Source: Flavicella sp. (lineage in GTDB: Bacteria; Bacteroidota; Bacteroidia; Flavobacteriales; Flavobacteriaceae). Taken from it: a stretch of DNA of 64,000 bases. The DNA is taken from NCBI RefSeq assembly GCF_029238425.1, contig NZ_JAQWGB010000073.1:1-64000 (forward strand), given 5' to 3'. The stretch's first letter is position 1; each line of letters begins with the position of its first letter. Shown piece by piece: positions 1-7,834 of this stretch. Both the position numbers and the translations under genes were made by a program. The notes under the pieces are model-generated. The model ran no database searches. It worked only from the letters and a program-made list of their open reading frames with translations, and was not told the origin of the DNA.

Positions 1-1061
1 GTAGATACGATAGTAGTTCCTACAAACTGTTTACCGTTTAGTTTTCCTTCTTTTTGCCATTTTTTCATTAAGAAATCTGTCATGACAACCATAGTCTGGT
101 TACCATTCAATAATTTCATCTCTCCATTTAAATCTCTAACAGCAATACCAACACGATCACTATCTGGATCCGTTCCTATAACGATATCAGCAGCTACTTT
201 ATCCGCTAATTCTAAAGCCATTTTCAGCGCAGCTGGTTCTTCTGGGTTTGGAGATGCAACCGTAGGGAAGTTTCCATCTGGTTTGCTTTGTTCTTCAACA
301 ATATGCACATTTTTATAACCTGCTTTTTCCAATGTCTGTGGCATTGCAGTAATAGAGGTACCGTGTAGTGAAGTAAATACAATACTTAAATCATCACGAT
401 TGGTAAGTTCTAAACATCCGTTTTTGACTGAAGCATCTGTAAAGGCGTTGTCCACATCTTCACCAATGTATTCTAGTAAGTTTTGATTTGCATCAAATTT
501 TATTTCAGAAAAATCTAAATTGTTCACCTCATTGATGATAGCACCATCATTTGGAGGTACAATTTGTCCACCATCGGTCCAGTATACTTTGTATCCGTTG
601 TATTCTGGTGGATTGTGAGAAGCTGTCAAAACAATTCCTGCAGTACAGTTTAAATAATTAACTGCGAAAGAAAGTTCAGGAGTAGTACGCAATGCTTCAA
701 ATAAAAATACTTTAATTCCGTTGGCAGTTAAAACATCAGCAACAGTCTTGGCAAGTGTATCACTATTATGTCTACAGTCATAAGCAATCACAACACTAGC
801 ATCTTTGGCCTCATTCTTTTGCAAAATATAATTCGCAAGTCCTTGAGTAGCTTTACCTAAAGTGTATTTGTTAATTCGATTGGTTCCTGGTCCCATCAAA
901 CCTCTCATTCCTCCAGTTCCAAATTCAAGATTTTTATAAAAACTATCTGCCAATACATCCGTATCAGCGTCAATTAAGTTTTGAACTTCCTTTTGTGTTT
1001 CTTGATCAAAAGTTGATGTAAGCCATTTTTTAGCTTCTTCGATGATGTTTTGAGTGCTCAT
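1..1061 (-). CDS. Phosphohexomutase (phosphoglucomutase/phosphomannomutase family), 3' end outside window
   Basis: Interconverts hexose 1- and 6-phosphates in the cytoplasm. The frame opens at an ATG at 1061 (MSTQNIIEEAKKWL) and runs off the left edge without a stop, so about 353 N-terminal residues are visible of a family usually 550-600 aa long. The catalytic phosphoserine loop TASHNP is present with Ser at about residue 148, and the metal-binding loop GTDPDSDRVG lies near residues 295-303. An N-terminal 'GTGGMRG' segment is typical of the PgcA/PGM2-like branch. It follows the glycosyltransferase gene by 84 bp on the same strand. Whether it prefers glucose or mannose phosphate cannot be told from this portion. 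Confidence 0.9.
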   Translation of the reverse strand, partial: MSTQNIIEEAKKWLTSTFDQETQKEVQNLIDADTDVLADSFYKNLEFGTGGMRGLMGPGTNRINKYTLGKATQGLANYILQKNEAKDASVVIAYDCRHNSDTLAKTVADVLTANGIKVFLFEALRTTPELSFAVNYLNCTAGIVLTASHNPPEYNGYKVYWTDGGQIVPPNDGAIINEVNNLDFSEIKFDANQNLLEYIGEDVDNAFTDASVKNGCLELTNRDDLSIVFTSLHGTSITAMPQTLEKAGYKNVHIVEEQSKPDGNFPTVASPNPEEPAALKMALELADKVAADIVIGTDPDSDRVGIAVRDLNGEMKLLNGNQTMVVMTDFLMKKWQKEGKLNGKQFVGTTIVS

Positions 1062-1145
1062 TAGATTTAATTTTTTTTTACAAATGTAATTTTTTATCCA
1101 TGTTGGTTTTTATAGAACTGTTAAAATTTACTAAAACGGTTTCTT

Positions 1146-2099
1146 TTATATTTCTTTAGAAATTTGATAGTTCGCAATATTTTTTTTCGATCGTAATATA
1201 AGTTCACCAATAAAGCCGGCAAGGAATAATTGTGTTCCTAATACCATAGTGGTCAATGCAATATAAAACCATGGACTGTCGGTTACCAAAGGTGAAGGTT
1301 CATTATAGACAAATACACTCAGTAACTTACTTGTTCCGATATAAAAAGCGGCCATAAATCCTATCAAAAACATTAGAGTGCCTAAAAGGCCAAATAAATG
1401 CATCGGTCGTTTTCCAAATTTACTGACAAACCAAATGGTTAGCAAATCTAAAAAACCATTGACAAAACGTTCCATTCCAAATTTGGTTTCACCATATTTT
1501 CTAGCTTGGTGTTTTACCACCTGCTCACCAATTTTTATAAAACCTGCATTTTTAGCTAAAACGGGAATGTATCTGTGCATTTCTCCCTGTACATCAATCG
1601 ATTTTACTACTTTTTTATCGTAGGCTTTGAGTCCGCAATTGAAATCATTCAGTTGAATTCCTGATGTTTTTCTTGCTGCCCAATTGAATAATTTTGAAGG
1701 TAGGTTTTTCTTTATTTTAGAGTCGTATCTCTTTTTTTTCCAACCACTAACGAGATCAAAATTTTCTGAGGTTATTTTTTTATACAGAGCTGGTATCTCA
1801 TCTGGAGCATCTTGTAAGTCTGCATCCATGGTGATAATGACATCACCTTCTACTTGTTTGAACCCTGCATTTAATGCTTGGGATTTTCCAAAGTTTTTTG
1901 AAAAACGCAATCCTTTCACATGTGCATTTTCTTTTTGAAGGGCTTCAATAAGATTCCAAGAATTATCAGTACTTCCATCATCGATAAAAAGAATTTCATA
2001 GGTGTAAGAATTTTCGTTCATCACGCTTACAATCCAATCATGTAATTCTCTTAATGATTCTTCTTCATTTAGAAGTGGGATAACTAAGGATATCTGCAT
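1146..2099 (-). CDS. Family 2 glycosyltransferase, polyprenyl-phosphate (DPM1/GtrB/ArnC-like)
   Basis: Membrane-anchored GT2 enzyme of 317 aa that probably loads a sugar onto a polyprenyl phosphate carrier. The GT-A nucleotide-binding part starts at residue 3 (LVIPLLNEEE), with IDDGSTDNS at 39-47 and a DAD metal site at 92-94 in the family signature MDADLQDAPDE. Two hydrophobic helices near residues 235-260 and 275-305 give the usual C-terminal membrane anchor, followed by a basic tail. Its ATG (2099) directly abuts the stop of the DUF4199 gene (2100), so the two are co-transcribed. Sugar and final acceptor are unknown. Confidence 0.88.
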   Translation of the reverse strand: MQISLVIPLLNEEESLRELHDWIVSVMNENSYTYEILFIDDGSTDNSWNLIEALQKENAHVKGLRFSKNFGKSQALNAGFKQVEGDVIITMDADLQDAPDEIPALYKKITSENFDLVSGWKKKRYDSKIKKNLPSKLFNWAARKTSGIQLNDFNCGLKAYDKKVVKSIDVQGEMHRYIPVLAKNAGFIKIGEQVVKHQARKYGETKFGMERFVNGFLDLLTIWFVSKFGKRPMHLFGLLGTLMFLIGFMAAFYIGTSKLLSVFVYNEPSPLVTDSPWFYIALTTMVLGTQLFLAGFIGELILRSKKNIANYQISKEI

Positions 2100-2624
2100 T
2101 TATGCTACTTGTTTAGATTCGTTAATTTTTATAAAAACCACTGTTGTGATTGCAGAAAATACAAATCCAAGAAATGCAGTAAATACAATTCCTATGGCAG
2201 GAGTAATAAAAGAGTTTGCTCCTTCTTCAAGTTTTTCAATTCTAGCATCAATTTGTTCCGTTGTTAAGTCGCTAGAGTTTTCCATTGCAGCTCTTTGAAC
2301 TTCTCCGAGTTGACGAATAAAGTCGGGTTCTATGTATGTGGTGAAAATATAATTATATCCAGTAATCATCAAGGCTCCTACCACTGCAATTCCTATCCCA
2401 ATCTTAAGACCTTCTCCAAAGCTCATGCTGTTGTTTTTAGCGAAGGTTCTAATTCCTAAAATGATGGCAATTAAAATAAATAGAATACTAATAATTCCAA
2501 CAGCTTGGTTTTGTTCTAAATGTTTGTTTTGTGAGTAAAGAACTACACTCATTGCAATTGAAACTAGCCCAAGTAAAAAACCATATTTTAAGATGATACT
2601 TTTACTTATTTCTTTTGATGTCAT
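2100..2624 (-). CDS. DUF4199 domain membrane protein
   Basis: A 174-aa protein with four predicted membrane helices (about residues 13-32, 41-60, 73-95 and 143-168) and a charged, probably extracytoplasmic, stretch between helices 3 and 4. It matches the DUF4199 family, common in Bacteroidota and of unknown function. It is the first gene of a minus-strand unit with the polyprenyl-phosphate glycosyltransferase; in this group the two genes are often neighbours, which suggests a shared envelope role. A TATATTTG -7-like element lies 20 bp upstream of its ATG. Confidence 0.8.
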   Translation of the reverse strand: MTSKEISKSIILKYGFLLGLVSIAMSVVLYSQNKHLEQNQAVGIISILFILIAIILGIRTFAKNNSMSFGEGLKIGIGIAVVGALMITGYNYIFTTYIEPDFIRQLGEVQRAAMENSSDLTTEQIDARIEKLEEGANSFITPAIGIVFTAFLGFVFSAITTVVFIKINESKQVA

Positions 2625-2644
2625 ATTCTGTTTTTTGATAATGA

Positions 2645-2652
2645 CAAATATA
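2645..2652 (-). promoter_or_regulatory. Putative -7 element (TATATTTG) for DUF4199/GT2 unit
   Basis: On the minus strand this reads TATATTTG, a match to the Bacteroidota -7 consensus TAnnTTTG, 20 bp before the DUF4199 start. I could not find a convincing TTG at -33, so this is a weak call. Confidence 0.35.
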
Positions 2653-2753
2653 ATTATTTCCTTCGAAGTGGGTTTTGATTATTTGTTTTTGTTTAAGGAG
2701 TTTGCATAGATTTTTCTATTTGATTTCGGTTTTAGCATTGTATTTCTTTGATG

Positions 2754-2761
2754 TATATTTG
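2754..2761 (+). promoter_or_regulatory. Putative -7 element (TATATTTG) for gldC
   Basis: TATATTTG matches TAnnTTTG and would place the transcript start near 2768, leaving a 5' UTR of roughly 20 nt before the gldC ATG. No well-spaced -33 TTG is visible. Confidence 0.4.
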
Positions 2762-2786
2762 CCACATTAAAATAAAATAGAAAATT

Positions 2787-3125
2787 ATGGCTGTAGTACA
2801 TAAATCAAAAATAGAATTTGAAATAGGACTTGATGAAAATAAGGTGCCTGAAAAAATAAATTGGAATGCAGAAGATGGGGGAGTAACAGCTGAAGAGTCG
2901 AAAGCGATTATGATGTCTATTTGGGATCCAATTAAAAAGGATACTTTGCGAATTGATCTATGGACAAAAGATATGCCTGTTGATGAAATGAAGCAATTTT
3001 TTCATCAAACTTTGGTCTCAATGAGTCATACTTTTGAAAGAGCTACCAATGATGAGAAAATGGGAGCGACTATGCGCGACTTCTGTGATTACTTTGAAGA
3101 AAAGTTAGAGTTGAAAAAGAAGTAA
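2787..3125 (+). CDS. gldC: Gliding motility protein GldC
   Basis: A soluble 112-aa protein of the GldC family, recognised from the N-terminal segment KIEFEIGLDENKVPEKINW, the acidic centre around SIWDPIKKDTLRIDLWTKDM and the C-terminal MRDFCDYFEEKL. GldC is an accessory factor of flavobacterial gliding and T9SS; loss reduces but does not abolish motility in Flavobacterium johnsoniae. It stands alone here: gldB, its usual upstream partner, is absent and the preceding gene is divergent. A bidirectional terminator follows. Confidence 0.9.
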   Translation: MAVVHKSKIEFEIGLDENKVPEKINWNAEDGGVTAEESKAIMMSIWDPIKKDTLRIDLWTKDMPVDEMKQFFHQTLVSMSHTFERATNDEKMGATMRDFCDYFEEKLELKKK

Positions 3126-3143
3126 ATCGTCAACTTATGATAT

Positions 3144-3180
3144 AAAAAAAAAGGGTCGATTTTAATCGACCCTTTTTTTT
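3144..3180. terminator. Bidirectional intrinsic terminator between gldC and the OmpA gene
   Basis: A 9-bp perfect stem (GGGTCGATT / AATCGACCC) with a TT loop is flanked by an A-run on the left and a T-run on the right. It can therefore end transcription of gldC from the left and of the OmpA-family gene from the right. Confidence 0.9.
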
Positions 3181-3195
3181 ATGATGTGATTGAAA

Positions 3196-6100
3196 TTAAT
3201 CTTGGAAATTAAATTCAATTCTATTATTTAATTCACTTGTTGCGATATCACCAGAGTTAGAATATTTAGGTTGTGTATCACCATATCCCTCAGAAGTCAA
3301 TCGATCTTCGTTAATTCCACCGTCAACCAAGTATTTTAAAATAGCATTCGCTCTACGCTTAGATAAAAACAAACTATATTTTTCATTGTGTTTGTCATCT
3401 GTATGAGAAGCAATTTCAAATTTAGTTGCTGGATACTCTTGCATGATTTTTAAGATATCATCCAAGATGTCCATGGTTTGATTTGTAAGTGTGTTTTTCG
3501 TTCTTTCGAATTTGATTTTTTGAGATAAGGCTTCAATTCTCAAATACACACTTTTGTCAAAGTTTTTATTTGGACATCCTTTGTTTTCAACAGTTCCAGG
3601 GACATCTGGACATAAGTCATCAGCATCAGCAACACCGTCTCCATCTAAATCTTCAGTTGCTGGACATCCTTCGTTTTCTGCTAGTCCTTTAATTTTTGGA
3701 CATCTGTCTTTATAATCAGGAACTTCATCTTTATCTGAGTCTAAAGAAACACCGTTAGAGTATACTTTTACTCCATATGGAGTGTCAGGCTCTTCGTCAT
3801 ATAAATCAATTACTCCATCCTTATCTGTATCTTGAATATTTGCTTCTACAGCTCCTTCAATTTCTGGACATCCTTTGTTCTCAACAGAACCAGCTTTGAA
3901 AGGACAATCGTCAACATGATCCGGTACGTCGTCATAATCAGAATCAACAGCAACACCATTTCCATAAACTCTCGCGTTTTCTGGAGTATTAGGCTCTTTG
4001 TCAAATTCATTCACAACACCATCTCCATCGTCATCAGCCCAATCAAATTCTTTAGCTGATTTTGGACAGCCTTCGTTTTCAACAGGTCCTGCTTTTAATG
4101 GACATTTGTCTTTATAGTCAGGTAATCCATCTCTATCGCTATCAATTGGAATACCATTTCCATACACTAAAGCCCCGGCAGGTGTGTTAGGATCTTTGTC
4201 AAATTGATCAATTACACCATCTTTATCTGTATCTTTTAATTCTAATGGTTTTGTAGGAGCAACGGCAACTTTTGCTTCTTCTTCCTTACAACCTTCTAAG
4301 TCTTTAGTTCCATTTACTAATGGACATTTATCTGCATAGTCAGGAATTCCATCACCATCCGTATCAACAGCAACTCCGTTACCATAAACTTTTGCACCAC
4401 GTGGCGTATTTTTCTCTTGGTCAAATTGATCCATAACACCATCCTTATCAGAATCTTTCATTTCAACAGTTGGTTGATTTGAGGCAGCTCCATTTACGGC
4501 GATACCGGCACCTACGTTGATGTTTGATTTCTTTTCTTCAGGAGCACATCCGTTTAAGTCTGCTGTTCCAGAAATATTTGGGCAATTGTCTTCATGATCA
4601 GGGATTCCGTCGTTATCAGAATCAACAGCTACACCATTACCATAAACTTTAGCTCCTTGCGGCGTGTTTGGCTCTGCATCGAATTGATCCATTACACCAT
4701 CTTGATCTGTATCTGTAAGATCGATAGTAGCTCCAGCTCCAGCAACTGAAGTGTCGTTTGTTGTTTTTGGGCAACCTGCATCTACGCTTGATCCTGGTTT
4801 TAGCGGACAAGCATCTTCGTGGTCCGGAGTTCCATCATTATCAGTATCCATTGATACCCCGTTACCATATACTTTAACTCCAAAAGGAGTATTTGGTTCT
4901 TTGTCAAATTCATTAGCAACACCATCTCCGTCACTATCCGGTGGTAATGGACAGCCTTCATTTTCTTTAGTCCCGTATTTCAATGGACAGGCATCTATAT
5001 AATCTGGTATTGCATCACCATCTGTATCAACAGCTACACCATTCCCATAAACTCTAGCATCCAATGGAGTGTTCGGTTCTTTATCTAGAGAATCAATTAC
5101 ACCATCTCCGTCAGAGTCATTAATACTGATTTCACCAGCATTTGAAGCAATGGCTATATCTTCTGGACAACCCTCGTTTTCTTGAGTACCTTGTTTTAAT
5201 GGACAATTATCATATAAATCAATTACTCCATCGTTATCTGTGTCAATGGCAACACCGTTACCATAAACTTTAGCTCCAACAGGAGTATTGTTATCAATAT
5301 CCAAGGCATCCATCACCCCGTCTTGATCTGTGTCTTTAATTGTGAAATCTCCCGCTTCGTTTGCTTCGATACCTGTATAGTCAGTTGGGCAACCATTGTT
5401 ATCTTCTGGGCCAAAGATCAAAGGGCATTCATCCATATAATCTGGAATTCCGTCTTTGTCTGTATCAATGGCAACACCATTTCCATAAACCATAGCTCCC
5501 ATTGGAGTGTTTAGTTCTTTGTCTAAAATGTCAGCAACACCGTCACCATCTGAATCCTGAAAGTCACCTGCTACATTTGGCTGGATAACATTTAATGATT
5601 CTGTAGGGTTGATACCTTCTTCGTAAATTTCTTTTCCTCTTTCAGAGTCAGGTTGAATATAATTGATTTCAACTCTACGATTTCTTTTTCTTCCATCAGA
5701 AGTTTTATTGCTATGAGTTGGCTGAGCCATTCCAAAACCATCTGCATACAATCTAGATTCATTTACGCCTTTTTCTGCAAGGTATTTTTGAACACTACTT
5801 GCTCTTTTCTTAGAAAGATATAAGTTATAGCTTGGTTCTCCTGTATTGTCAGAATGCCCATCTATCGCAAACTGAGTGTTTGGATATTGCATCATAATAT
5901 TCGCAATTTCATTTAAAATTGTATAAGAATCTCCAATGATTTGATCGCTATTGGTTTTAAAGTAAATGCTTTTCGCTAGTAAAAATATTCTGTTGGTAAT
6001 GTCATCGGCAGCATTGTCTCTTGGACATCCTAAATTCTCTGCAACACCAATAACATCAGGACATACATCGTCAAAATCATACACACCATCACCGTCTCTA

Positions 6101-7065
6101 TCTTCTGGACAACCATCATTTGCCTCGATACCTTTTAAGAATGGGCATTTATCTAAATGATCAGGAACTCCGTCCATATCACTGTCAATTGCTATACCAC
6201 TACCATAAACCATAGCTTCGCTTGGTGTGTCTGGTTCTTTATCAACTTCATCAATTACTCCATCCTCATCGGTGTCAACTACCTGAAACCTTTCATCTCC
6301 AATATCTTCATTATTTGCCCATAAAGCATGTCTTTTTTCTTTACCAAACTTATAAACGATTCCTAAATGAGTAGATAAATAAGTCTCGTAATTATTTTTA
6401 GATGATATCGCAGCATCAAAGTTATCCGCATAAACCAAATTCATGCTTGGTCTTAAAGCAATATCAAATCTTTTGTTGATTCTGTATTTTAAATCTAAAC
6501 CAGCATCAAAAAATAATGAACTTGCGTCATCATAAGATAAAATCTCAGTGTTCGATTCATCGTATAATTTTGTAGAATAGTAATTGGTACCAAGTCCGGC
6601 AATTAAAGACCAGCTCCAGTGTTTACTATTTAACTTCCATAAGTTATTAAAATTAAGAATACCATTTACTTCAAATCCAAACCTAGAACCATCCATTGTC
6701 AATAGCTGATTTCCGTATAGAGTTTCATCTATTCCTTTGATGGCATGATTTCCTGTAAAACCTGTACCAGCAGCACCAAGACCATTATAGTCAAGTTTTA
6801 GTTCCATACCTAAAACTGGATTGAACATTTTGTCTCCATAGATATAGAAGCCAATATTTGAACTACCGTTGTCTCCAAAAGAACTAAGATCACCTGAAGT
6901 TTTTAAACTGCTCAAACCGAGTCCTAAAGACCAAGTGTTGTAAGAGTCTTTGACCTCTTTTGCGCGTTCTTTTGTATGTGAGTCTTCTTTTTCTTTTTGT
7001 GCAAAAGTGGCATTACTGATGCAAATGAAAACCAAGAGTAGTAAGGTTTTTTTTCTTAAAGACAT
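3196..7065 (-). CDS. Giant OmpA-family outer membrane protein with ten TSP3-type calcium repeats and two OmpA domains
   Basis: A 1289-aa secreted, peptidoglycan-binding outer membrane protein. A signal peptide (residues 1-22, ending TFAQ) precedes a beta-barrel-like region (about 40-250). A first thrombospondin type-3 module follows (260-350), then an OmpA C-terminal domain (about 360-475), nine more TSP3 modules (about 500-1160) and a second OmpA domain (about 1168-1289). Each module has two DxDxDG calcium loops around the phrase 'NTPxGAxVYGNGVAVD' and ends in 'ENEGCP'. Having two OmpA domains separated by about 690 residues of repeat is unusual. It should span the periplasm and grip peptidoglycan. 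No role beyond envelope anchoring can be assigned. The gene is apparently monocistronic, ending at the shared terminator. Confidence 0.9.
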   Translation of the reverse strand: MSLRKKTLLLLVFICISNATFAQKEKEDSHTKERAKEVKDSYNTWSLGLGLSSLKTSGDLSSFGDNGSSNIGFYIYGDKMFNPVLGMELKLDYNGLGAAGTGFTGNHAIKGIDETLYGNQLLTMDGSRFGFEVNGILNFNNLWKLNSKHWSWSLIAGLGTNYYSTKLYDESNTEILSYDDASSLFFDAGLDLKYRINKRFDIALRPSMNLVYADNFDAAISSKNNYETYLSTHLGIVYKFGKEKRHALWANNEDIGDERFQVVDTDEDGVIDEVDKEPDTPSEAMVYGSGIAIDSDMDGVPDHLDKCPFLKGIEANDGCPEDRDGDGVYDFDDVCPDVIGVAENLGCPRDNAADDITNRIFLLAKSIYFKTNSDQIIGDSYTILNEIANIMMQYPNTQFAIDGHSDNTGEPSYNLYLSKKRASSVQKYLAEKGVNESRLYADGFGMAQPTHSNKTSDGRKRNRRVEINYIQPDSERGKEIYEEGINPTESLNVIQPNVAGDFQDSDGDGVADILDKELNTPMGAMVYGNGVAIDTDKDGIPDYMDECPLIFGPEDNNGCPTDYTGIEANEAGDFTIKDTDQDGVMDALDIDNNTPVGAKVYGNGVAIDTDNDGVIDLYDNCPLKQGTQENEGCPEDIAIASNAGEISINDSDGDGVIDSLDKEPNTPLDARVYGNGVAVDTDGDAIPDYIDACPLKYGTKENEGCPLPPDSDGDGVANEFDKEPNTPFGVKVYGNGVSMDTDNDGTPDHEDACPLKPGSSVDAGCPKTTNDTSVAGAGATIDLTDTDQDGVMDQFDAEPNTPQGAKVYGNGVAVDSDNDGIPDHEDNCPNISGTADLNGCAPEEKKSNINVGAGIAVNGAASNQPTVEMKDSDKDGVMDQFDQEKNTPRGAKVYGNGVAVDTDGDGIPDYADKCPLVNGTKDLEGCKEEEAKVAVAPTKPLELKDTDKDGVIDQFDKDPNTPAGALVYGNGIPIDSDRDGLPDYKDKCPLKAGPVENEGCPKSAKEFDWADDDGDGVVNEFDKEPNTPENARVYGNGVAVDSDYDDVPDHVDDCPFKAGSVENKGCPEIEGAVEANIQDTDKDGVIDLYDEEPDTPYGVKVYSNGVSLDSDKDEVPDYKDRCPKIKGLAENEGCPATEDLDGDGVADADDLCPDVPGTVENKGCPNKNFDKSVYLRIEALSQKIKFERTKNTLTNQTMDILDDILKIMQEYPATKFEIASHTDDKHNEKYSLFLSKRRANAILKYLVDGGINEDRLTSEGYGDTQPKYSNSGDIATSELNNRIEFNFQD
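3590..5570 (-). repeat. Nine in-frame TSP3 modules (coding tandem repeat)
   Basis: The stretch between the two OmpA domains is made of nine diverged copies of a roughly 70-80 codon unit, each carrying the VYGNG (once VYSNG) landmark. A tenth copy lies upstream of the first OmpA domain. Copies differ in the linker and in third codon positions, so they are old rather than freshly amplified, but the module is a likely site of copy-number change. Confidence 0.85.
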
Positions 7066-7103
7066 GCTTAATTTTATTAGGTTGTTTTTTTTGAAATTTT
7101 TAA

Positions 7104-7111
7104 CAAAAATA
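7104..7111 (-). promoter_or_regulatory. Putative -7 element (TATTTTTG) for the OmpA gene
   Basis: Minus-strand TATTTTTG fits TAnnTTTG, 38 bp upstream of the OmpA-family ATG. A -33 TTG at good spacing was not seen. Confidence 0.3.
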
Positions 7112-7188
7112 ATTATTTATTTTTATTCGTAATATGAATCCTTTAAATAAAAACGAGTTAATGAACTCTTTATTATATCTAGGGTTTT

Positions 7189-7713
7189 TTATTGTGTAAC
7201 GGTATTAAAATCTAACTTTAAAGCTATTTTAGATATTGGACTGTTGTCTTTGCAGTCTTTTATGTTTTGCTCTAAAGAATCCATTGTAAAAGGAGGTTGG
7301 TTTTCATCATAAATATCAAACAAGGGCAGCAGCACAAACTTTCGATCTATCGCTCTTGGATGAGGAAGCTGTAAATCCTTTGAATTTCTTTTTTCGTTAT
7401 GAAATAAAATAATGTCAACATCAATACTTCTGTTTTCATAATCAGTCCCCATTTTTTCTTTTCGCCCAAGAGATTTTTCTAAGGCTAATAGTTGATTTAG
7501 AAGGTTTTCAGGATTTAAAGAAGTTTTTATTTTGATACAAATGTTGTAGAAATCTTCTCCCTTGAAGCCCCAGGCTGGAGTCTCATAGATTCCAGAAACA
7601 CTAAGTACTGTTGCAATAGAACTGTCTATTGCTTTTACTGCATTTTCTAGATTTTTAAATTTGTCATTCAAGTTGCTTCCCAATGATAAATAGGAAGTGT
7701 AAAATTGGCTCAT
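7189..7713 (-). CDS. folK: 2-amino-4-hydroxy-6-hydroxymethyldihydropteridine pyrophosphokinase (HPPK)
   Basis: Transfers pyrophosphate from ATP to 6-hydroxymethyl-dihydropterin in folate synthesis, in the cytoplasm. The 174-aa length is typical. Family motifs are clear: the N-terminal YLSLGSNLNDK, the catalytic segment around RSIDVDIILF, whose two Asp residues bind magnesium, and LPHPRAIDRKFVLLPL. It stands alone on the minus strand, divergent from sppA. No other folate gene is nearby. Confidence 0.95.
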   Translation of the reverse strand: MSQFYTSYLSLGSNLNDKFKNLENAVKAIDSSIATVLSVSGIYETPAWGFKGEDFYNICIKIKTSLNPENLLNQLLALEKSLGRKEKMGTDYENRSIDVDIILFHNEKRNSKDLQLPHPRAIDRKFVLLPLFDIYDENQPPFTMDSLEQNIKDCKDNSPISKIALKLDFNTVTQ

Positions 7714-7808
7714 AAAATGTTTTCAATTAATGAATATATTATAAAGCTGCAGGGTAGAAGTATTCTATATTTTACTGATACAAAGAAACGAAAGAATTTA
7801 GAATAGTT

Positions 7809-7816
7809 TATATTTG
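7809..7816 (+). promoter_or_regulatory. Putative -7 element (TATATTTG) for sppA-pxpABC
   Basis: TATATTTG matches TAnnTTTG, 18 bp before the sppA ATG, giving a very short leader. No clear -33 element is visible. Confidence 0.4.
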
Positions 7817-7834
7817 TTTTTAAAAAATTAAAAA

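Noticed and set aside
82-318. Plus-strand frame inside the phosphohexomutase gene
   Set aside because: Antisense shadow of a well-supported coding frame, as are the other short opposite-strand frames inside gyrB, trpE, the OmpA gene and gatB-aspS.
3590-5570. CRISPR or satellite repeat
   Set aside because: The repetition is in frame within the OmpA gene and encodes TSP3 modules; there are no spacers of constant length.
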